Of a stretch of 7,813 nt of DNA, positions 6,092-7,813 are shown piece after piece. Numbering within the stretch: the first letter of the stretch is position 1; every line of letters begins with the position of its first letter. The position numbers and the translations under genes are program-made. Under the pieces are notes generated by a model. The model was not told the DNA's origin and did not search any database. It worked only from the letters and a program-made list of their open reading frames with translations. Source of the stretch: an uncultured Maribacter sp. (lineage in GTDB: Bacteria > Bacteroidota > Bacteroidia > Flavobacteriales > Flavobacteriaceae); NCBI GenBank assembly GCA_905479535.1, contig CAJQMW010000400.1:1-7813 (forward strand). The letters are read 5' to 3'.

Positions 6092-6136
6092 TAAAAATAG
6101 TAGGTAAGGTCGTACGCTATAATGATCTACATCAGT
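6092..6136 (-). promoter_or_regulatory. CRP/FNR-like site plus -7-like element upstream of the BON gene
   Basis: On the minus strand the operator reads ACTGATGTAGATCATTATAG (core TGAT-n4-ATCA, identical in form to an FNR half-site pair). Its centre (6128.5) is 33 bp from the centre of TATTTTTA (6092-6099), one base off TAnnTTTG. The inferred start is near 6088 with a 38-base leader, matching the leader length predicted for the YtxH operon. It lies 55 bp, centre to centre, from the similar operator of the divergent sigma-factor gene. Confidence 0.6.
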
Positions 6137-6175
6137 TCCATTATCATTCACATATTGCGTGGGAAAAAAGGCTGC

Positions 6176-6220
6176 ACTGACCTAAATCATTTTAGAAGTC
6201 AAAACAAGTTGCCATTTTTG
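6176..6220 (+). promoter_or_regulatory. CRP/FNR-like site plus -7-like element upstream of the sigma-factor operon
   Basis: The operator reads ACTGACCTAAATCATTTTAG on the plus strand. Its centre (6183.5) is 33 bp from the centre of CATTTTTG (6213-6220), one base off TAnnTTTG. The inferred start is near 6224, which would leave a leader of about 185 bases before the chosen ATG at 6411. The orientation of the TCATTTTAG extension is opposite to that at the BON site, consistent with a divergent pair of activator-dependent promoters. Confidence 0.58.
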
Positions 6221-6292
6221 GTGAACATCCAGGGCCTGTTAACATAAAACGAAAATCTTGGATTTTTTGATGATTTTTTTGGACTTAGAGGC

Positions 6293-6335
6293 CGTTTTTG
6301 GTAAACCTAGCGAGCTAGGTGGCCAAAAAGAAACG
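6293..6335 (+). promoter_or_regulatory. Leader hairpin ahead of the sigma-factor gene
   Basis: Within the predicted long leader, CGTTTTTGG (6293-6301) can pair with CCAAAAA plus AAACG (6323-6335, one G bulged). ACCTAG (6305-6310) pairs with CTAGGT (6315-6320) around a CGAG loop; a 3x2 internal loop separates the two helices. No T-tract follows, so it does not look like a terminator. It could act in mRNA stability or translational control, or be a target for a regulatory RNA. Confidence 0.4.
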
Positions 6336-6410
6336 AAGAAATACGGAAAAAGGGCGAAAAATACACTTTTAGGCTTTATGGTAACAGGCCCTAATCTCAA
6401 TTATAGTATT

Positions 6411-7160
6411 ATGGAAAATATGGTAAGTACGAAAGAGCTGGAAAGGAAGTCACATTTGATCGCCGAACGTATATTCAAGGACTTAAAGAACCACAGGGAA
6501 AGAGGTGAAATAGCAGTATTCAATAAATTACTTTTAAAGGTCATGCCCAATATTAAACGCTACATTCAAAAGCGATTGAAAAGGACAATCGCCAACGAGG
6601 AACTATATCGTGGTAGATACATGGCGGAAGATTTTATAGATGAACTATTTGTGGAGGTTTACGATTGTTTCAATGAGGTCGAAAACGCCAAGGATTTTTA
6701 CCCTTGGCTGTTCAAAAAAGCGGATGAACTGTTTGAAGATAGGGTAATGGAAGAAGAATTTGAAATGTTGTTCTTTGATAACATTGATGAGTATTCCCGG
6801 GCTGAATGGGACGCCATGGAAGAAAAATACAGTACGGACGGTGATGGGGATTTTGTAATGTTGGAGGAATTGGACGATATCTCCTACCAACAGAAGAAAT
6901 TGGTGCTGAAGCAAATTTTTTTGGAAGACGAAAGTGCGGAACTTATGGCCAAAATAGATAAAGATCTAGAGGCAAAAAATATTCAAAAGCATATAAATAC
7001 CGTATTGTACCAATTGCCTACGCCTATGCAAGCTATTTTTGAACTTTATACGGAACATCAATTTTCCCTGTCGGAAATTGCTATGATACGCAACCGTAGC
7101 GTGGCCGAGGTGGAAAAACTTTTAGAGGCCGCCAACAAGGGCTACGTACTAGTTTTTTAA
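6411..7160 (+). CDS. Diverged ECF-like sigma-70 family factor
   Basis: A 249-residue protein with the two-domain plan of extracytoplasmic-function sigma factors. Residues 35-112 resemble region 2: FNKLLLKVMPNIKRYIQKRL, then AEDFIDELFVEVYDCF (compare the AEDLVQEVFLRAW pattern), then FYPWLFKKADELFEDR (compare PWLFRIARN). Residues 194-242 resemble region 4: HINTVLYQLPTPMQAIFELY, then the HTH FSLSEIAMIRNRSVAEVEKLLEAA. The linker of about 80 residues (113-192) is long and very acidic, unusual for the family, and might be self-inhibitory or bind a partner. The frame stays open upstream to a TTG at 6258, but that stretch contains the hairpin at 6293-6335 and has no sigma-like sequence, so I prefer the ATG at 6411 (another ATG follows at 6420). 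First gene of a plus-strand operon. Family call is by pattern and moderately sure. Confidence 0.72.
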   Translation: MENMVSTKELERKSHLIAERIFKDLKNHRERGEIAVFNKLLLKVMPNIKRYIQKRLKRTIANEELYRGRYMAEDFIDELFVEVYDCFNEVENAKDFYPWLFKKADELFEDRVMEEEFEMLFFDNIDEYSRAEWDAMEEKYSTDGDGDFVMLEELDDISYQQKKLVLKQIFLEDESAELMAKIDKDLEAKNIQKHINTVLYQLPTPMQAIFELYTEHQFSLSEIAMIRNRSVAEVEKLLEAANKGYVLVF

Positions 7161-7194
7161 AGAGATACAATTTTTATTAGTCTAACAATATAAG

Positions 7195-7596
7195 ATGATG
7201 GAAACAAAGAATATAGACCCCAAACGAGAACTGTTGCTTGGTGCAGCGCTCAATGTATTACATAGAGAAAGCCAAGAATGGAAGGACACCATTTATTTCT
7301 GGAAAGATGAGACGAAATTCTTTGCCAATTTATTATCAAAGAAAGAAGCTACGCCCTCTGAATATGGAAAAATGCTTAAAAATTTAGACCAGATTCACGA
7401 GGACCTTTTCGATTACCTGTCCGATGATATAACGGCGCACGAAAAGTTACTCTCCCGATTAATTAAAGGCGAAAAAGGACTGTCCGATGGTGCGTATCGA
7501 GAGCAACATCGTAAACTTGGTGATAGAATGGACTTGTTCTCCAAGGATTTTAAAGAGTTTAAAAAGATGGTCTTTGGGTATGCCAAGAAACTCTAA
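7195..7596 (+). CDS. Hypothetical all-helical protein, second gene of the sigma-factor operon
   Basis: I do not recognise this 133-residue protein. It is soluble and highly charged, with no signal peptide, cysteines or membrane segment. Four helices can be read: about 9-30 (PKRELLLGAALNVLHRESQE), 31-50, 54-92 (a long helix with heptad-like leucines) and 98-131. The pattern suggests a four-helix bundle. Aromatic and acidic residues such as WKDTIYFWKDE stand out in the second helix, but no metal-binding EXXH ferritin motif is evident. It starts 35 bases after the sigma-factor stop and ends 25 bases before the next gene, so it is very likely co-transcribed. Being next to a sigma gene it could be a regulator such as an anti-sigma factor; this is a guess from position only. 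Start is one of two adjacent ATGs (7195, 7198). Confidence 0.8.
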   Translation: MMETKNIDPKRELLLGAALNVLHRESQEWKDTIYFWKDETKFFANLLSKKEATPSEYGKMLKNLDQIHEDLFDYLSDDITAHEKLLSRLIKGEKGLSDGAYREQHRKLGDRMDLFSKDFKEFKKMVFGYAKKL

Positions 7597-7621
7597 GGAG
7601 CATTTAAAGAAATAGACCGCC

Positions 7622-7813
7622 ATGGCACTTACCTTTTTTAAGAGAGAAGATAGGCCAATAGAGAGTATTGGTAATTTTACCGATTTCTTTTACAGCCTAC
7701 GCTTACGGTATTTGGCTAGTGATTTGTTGAACTTTGGCCTTTCACCGGAACAGATTAACGATGCCGTAATTAAAGCTATGGGTATTGGCAAGTCTTCCGG
7801 AATGGACCTGAGA
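7622..7813 (+). CDS. Unrecognised gene, third in the sigma-factor operon, 3' partial
   Basis: An open frame begins at ATG 7622, 25 bases after the preceding stop, and runs off the window end; 64 codons are visible. The product starts MALTFFKREDRPIESIG and continues with helix-forming sequence (NFTDFFYSLRLRYLASDLLN, then GLSPEQINDAVIKAMGIGKS). No signal peptide or membrane segment is seen. The middle, with SPEQINDAV, has a helix-turn-helix-like rhythm, but no family can be named from this fragment. Close spacing and the same strand point to co-transcription with the sigma factor and the helical protein. Confidence 0.7.
   Translation, partial: MALTFFKREDRPIESIGNFTDFFYSLRLRYLASDLLNFGLSPEQINDAVIKAMGIGKSSGMDLR

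Noticed and set aside
6258..6410. N-terminal extension of the sigma-like gene from a TTG start
   Set aside because: The stretch contains a hairpin, has no sigma-factor similarity and starts with a rare codon. The ATG at 6411 fits the family start better, though the alternative is kept open as a finding.

Overview
The window looks like chromosome from a marine Flavobacteriaceae bacterium (Bacteroidota). The evidence is low-to-moderate G+C, no Shine-Dalgarno sequences before the starts, -7 elements resembling the Bacteroidota TAnnTTTG type, and a gene set (YtxH, DUF1469 holin-like, BON, DUF1269-like) of the kind seen in flavobacterial stress loci. No rRNA, tRNA, CRISPR array or transposase gene was found. 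The genus cannot be fixed from the sequence.

Layout. (1) Bases 3-2950, plus strand: a two-component system whose genes overlap by one base (TAATG). It consists of a PAS-LOV-PAS histidine kinase with an intact flavin-cysteine motif (a probable blue-light sensor, 5' end outside the window) and a response regulator that fuses a REC domain to a CRP/FNR-type DNA-binding protein. (2) Bases 3013-3952, minus strand: a three-gene envelope/stress operon (YtxH protein, DUF1469 holin-like protein, short helical protein). (3) Bases 4112-4609, plus strand: a DUF1269/YflT-like general-stress protein. (4) Bases 4610-5381: no convincing protein gene. This stretch holds terminator-like hairpins, a candidate minus-strand small RNA, and a block of about 57 % G+C crowded with inverted repeats. 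(5) Bases 5382-6050, minus strand: a cytoplasmic protein with three BON domains. (6) Bases 6051-6410: a divergent control region. (7) Bases 6411-7813, plus strand: a diverged ECF-like sigma factor followed closely by two unrecognised genes, the last cut by the window end.

Main observation. Four intergenic sites share a 45-bp architecture: a CRP/FNR-like inverted repeat, A(C/A)TGA-n6-TCATT, usually extended to TCATTTTAG, whose centre lies exactly 33 bp upstream of the centre of a -7-like element near TAnnTTTG. They precede the YtxH operon, the triple-BON gene, the sigma-factor operon and the gene-free stretch that carries the candidate small RNA. In each case the asymmetry of the site points towards the transcribed unit. 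The centre falls near -41, the classical class II activator position. The nearest candidate regulator is the REC-CRP protein, whose recognition helix keeps the Glu and Arg that read a TGA core in CRP and FNR.

Working model (inference): blue light, or another signal sensed by the kinase, phosphorylates the REC-CRP protein. That protein then activates cell-envelope and stress genes, an alternative sigma factor and a small RNA. This would be a light-linked general stress response built from parts unlike the alphaproteobacterial LOV-HK/PhyR system.
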